Assembly: GCF_023227875.1 (NCBI RefSeq)
Contig: NZ_JALOCH010000015.1
Location: 1-62,133, forward strand
Direction: 5' to 3'
DNA: 62,133 nt
Origin: Methanoregula sp.
GTDB lineage: Archaea; Halobacteriota; Methanomicrobia; Methanomicrobiales; Methanospirillaceae
Below, piece after piece: positions 60,994-62,133 of the stretch. The position numbers and the translations under genes are program-made. The notes under the pieces were generated by a model. The model made no database searches, was not told the origin of the DNA, and was given only the letters and a program-made list of their open reading frames with translations. Positions within the stretch are counted from its first letter, which is position 1; each line of letters begins with the position of its first letter.

Positions 60994-62133
60994 TTGAAAG
61001 AAACGGAAGACCTGAAACGATGGATCATATGGGGTACAATACCTTTTATCCTGCTCTTAGGATATATTCTGGTTTTTCACATTATTCTCATCCACCCAAT
61101 CGGTCCCGGACTGCCGCAGCACCAGGATTTTTCCACCGGGATTATCTGGAACGTGGGACATCGTTGCGACTCGCCGGATCGTGCGAATACCCCGGGACCC
61201 GATCTCTGTATCAGCCAGCGGAACTCAGGAAACTACCCGCAATTTCCGCCACTGACTCAGACTGCAGGTTATGCGACTGCGAGCTATGCCGTGTTCCGGA
61301 AACCGGGGACGAACCAGACCCGCGTTTTTGCAATCTGGTATTTCGAGAATTCAGGTGAATGCGGCAATTCGGAAGGGCAGTTGTCCAGGTACCTGAAAAC
61401 CCAAGGACAACTCACACCCGTCTCACTCGATCTTTCCAGAGAGATACAGTCCTGGAACTATGCAGGCAGGCAGGCCCCTCCATCCACACTGGAAGGTACA
61501 GCGTTCGAGAGCAATGATACAGCGGGGTATTTTTTTGTCATAAAAAAAGCGGTCATGCCGAGCAGGGATGACTGTTTCATCGAATACTTCGGCCTGATCG
61601 GGGAGAACAACCTTTCAGCGGGTTCCGCCGATCTCAGGCAGATCATTGCGTTGGAGGGTAATCCCTGGTATCTCTTTACCGGTCGAACCGGACCACTTTC
61701 TGAACAGGGGAGCACGAAACAAAACGGGGATCAGGAAATGACCATAAGTAACTCATCACATTCTGTATCTCCATCTCCTGAGTTACCCCATGTACCGGAA
61801 GACTGGGTTATCGCTTCATTCGGTTGTGACGAGGAAAATCCGGAGCGAACGGTCTTTTTGAAAAATCCAGATCTCCTGGACGCCTTCATCAATTCATCTG
61901 AAAAGGAAACCGGTTCCGATAATTTCCCCGGTGGAGTTCTCGGTTACGTGAAGGACAGCGATGGATCAATCGTTGTCCTGTTGAGTCCAAATGAACCGGT
62001 TAACCAGACCGTTGTCAATGAGATATACAGCCAAATCTCTGTACGGGGAAGATCATTTAACGTAACGAATGTTCCCTGTAAATTTATCCGGATGGATGTT
62101 GTCCATGTTGAAGTTCCTAAAGATACGATGCCA
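60994..62133 (+). CDS. Chimeric membrane protein (partner-type domain plus 55-kb domain), 3' end outside window
   Basis: Open from TTG 60994, with TGGAGAG about 10 bases upstream, to the window edge, at least 380 aa with no ATG at the front. N-terminal anchor (WIIWGTIPFILLLGYILVFH), then the partner-family domain (HPIGPGLPQHQDFSTG, RVFAIWYFENSGEC, YLKTQGQLTPVSLDL, AGYFFVIKKAVM, CFIEYFGLIG). From about residue 239 comes the domain of 55312 (GSTKQNGDQEMTISN ... KDTMP). So two gene bodies have been joined. Third member of the partner family. Confidence 0.82.
   Translation, partial: MKETEDLKRWIIWGTIPFILLLGYILVFHIILIHPIGPGLPQHQDFSTGIIWNVGHRCDSPDRANTPGPDLCISQRNSGNYPQFPPLTQTAGYATASYAVFRKPGTNQTRVFAIWYFENSGECGNSEGQLSRYLKTQGQLTPVSLDLSREIQSWNYAGRQAPPSTLEGTAFESNDTAGYFFVIKKAVMPSRDDCFIEYFGLIGENNLSAGSADLRQIIALEGNPWYLFTGRTGPLSEQGSTKQNGDQEMTISNSSHSVSPSPELPHVPEDWVIASFGCDEENPERTVFLKNPDLLDAFINSSEKETGSDNFPGGVLGYVKDSDGSIVVLLSPNEPVNQTVVNEIYSQISVRGRSFNVTNVPCKFIRMDVVHVEVPKDTMP
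61708..62133 (+). repeat. Long near-identical repeat, copy 2 (partner copy 55381-55806)
   Basis: Second copy of the 426-bp repeat; it is still matching at the window end, so its right limit is unknown. In this copy it is fused in frame to the partner-family domain. Confidence 0.92.

Noticed and set aside
31727..62133. Diversity-generating retroelement as source of variable bodies
   Set aside because: No reverse transcriptase gene and no template/variable repeat pair with adenine-biased changes in the window.
29383..62133. Insertion sequence or transposase gene
   Set aside because: No transposase or integrase motif found in any frame; the repeats look non-coding.

Overview
The window looks like chromosomal DNA of a methanogenic archaeon of the Methanomicrobiales (Methanoregula-like, judged from gene content). 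Archaeal core genes point there: two proteasome-activating nucleotidases, an MBF1-type regulator, transcription factor B, and TATA/BRE promoters with T-rich terminators. ClpB, a PiT phosphate transporter with its DUF47 partner, a ROK kinase and a histidine kinase with the RHDILNQLT H-box fit the same picture. The species itself is inferred.

Region 1 (1-31 kb) is mostly GC-rich single-copy genes: PAN paralogs, MBF1, phosphate uptake, ROK kinase, a solute-binding protein with a sensor kinase, PAS and NERD-like proteins, a methyltransferase, an 87-bp hairpin repeat array, ClpB, TFB, HxlR regulator, Fe-S aldo/keto reductase, tautomerase and a GT39 glycosyltransferase. At 25.3-29.4 kb there are three related small exported Cys-rich peptide genes (one frameshifted). 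They share a leader and have divergent Cys-rich cores, and they flank a fusion of a periplasmic binding protein with a legumain-like (C13) peptidase. All three leaders end in Pro-x-Asn, which a legumain-type enzyme could cleave.

Region 2 (31-62 kb) is an accessory island with lower-GC gene bodies, many dispersed repeats and at least six toxin-antitoxin type modules. Six loci (32.36, 36.2, 40.3, 44.4, 53.4 and 58.9 kb) each begin with a near-identical 320-350 bp promoter and 5'-leader module containing three conserved hairpins. In five of them the similarity continues through the signal peptide. The mature proteins behind the shared front end are unrelated secreted enzymes: two C39-like cysteine peptidases, two metzincin-like metallopeptidases, one DUF6345/clan CD-like protein and one protein of uncertain fold. 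Each is followed by a membrane-anchored or lipoprotein partner. The metallopeptidase partners are stand-alone homologs of the metallopeptidases' own propeptide, so they are candidate inhibitor or immunity proteins. Two chagasin-like lipoproteins (possible cysteine-protease inhibitors) lie in the same island.

Two loci keep 3' fossils of a different protease type downstream of the present pair, which suggests that gene bodies have been exchanged behind a constant front end. A 426-bp, about 98% identical duplication has also shuffled a domain between 55.4 kb and the gene running off the right edge. I read this as a polymorphic secreted protease/partner array with recombining bodies. The layout is seen in the sequence; the biological role is inference.
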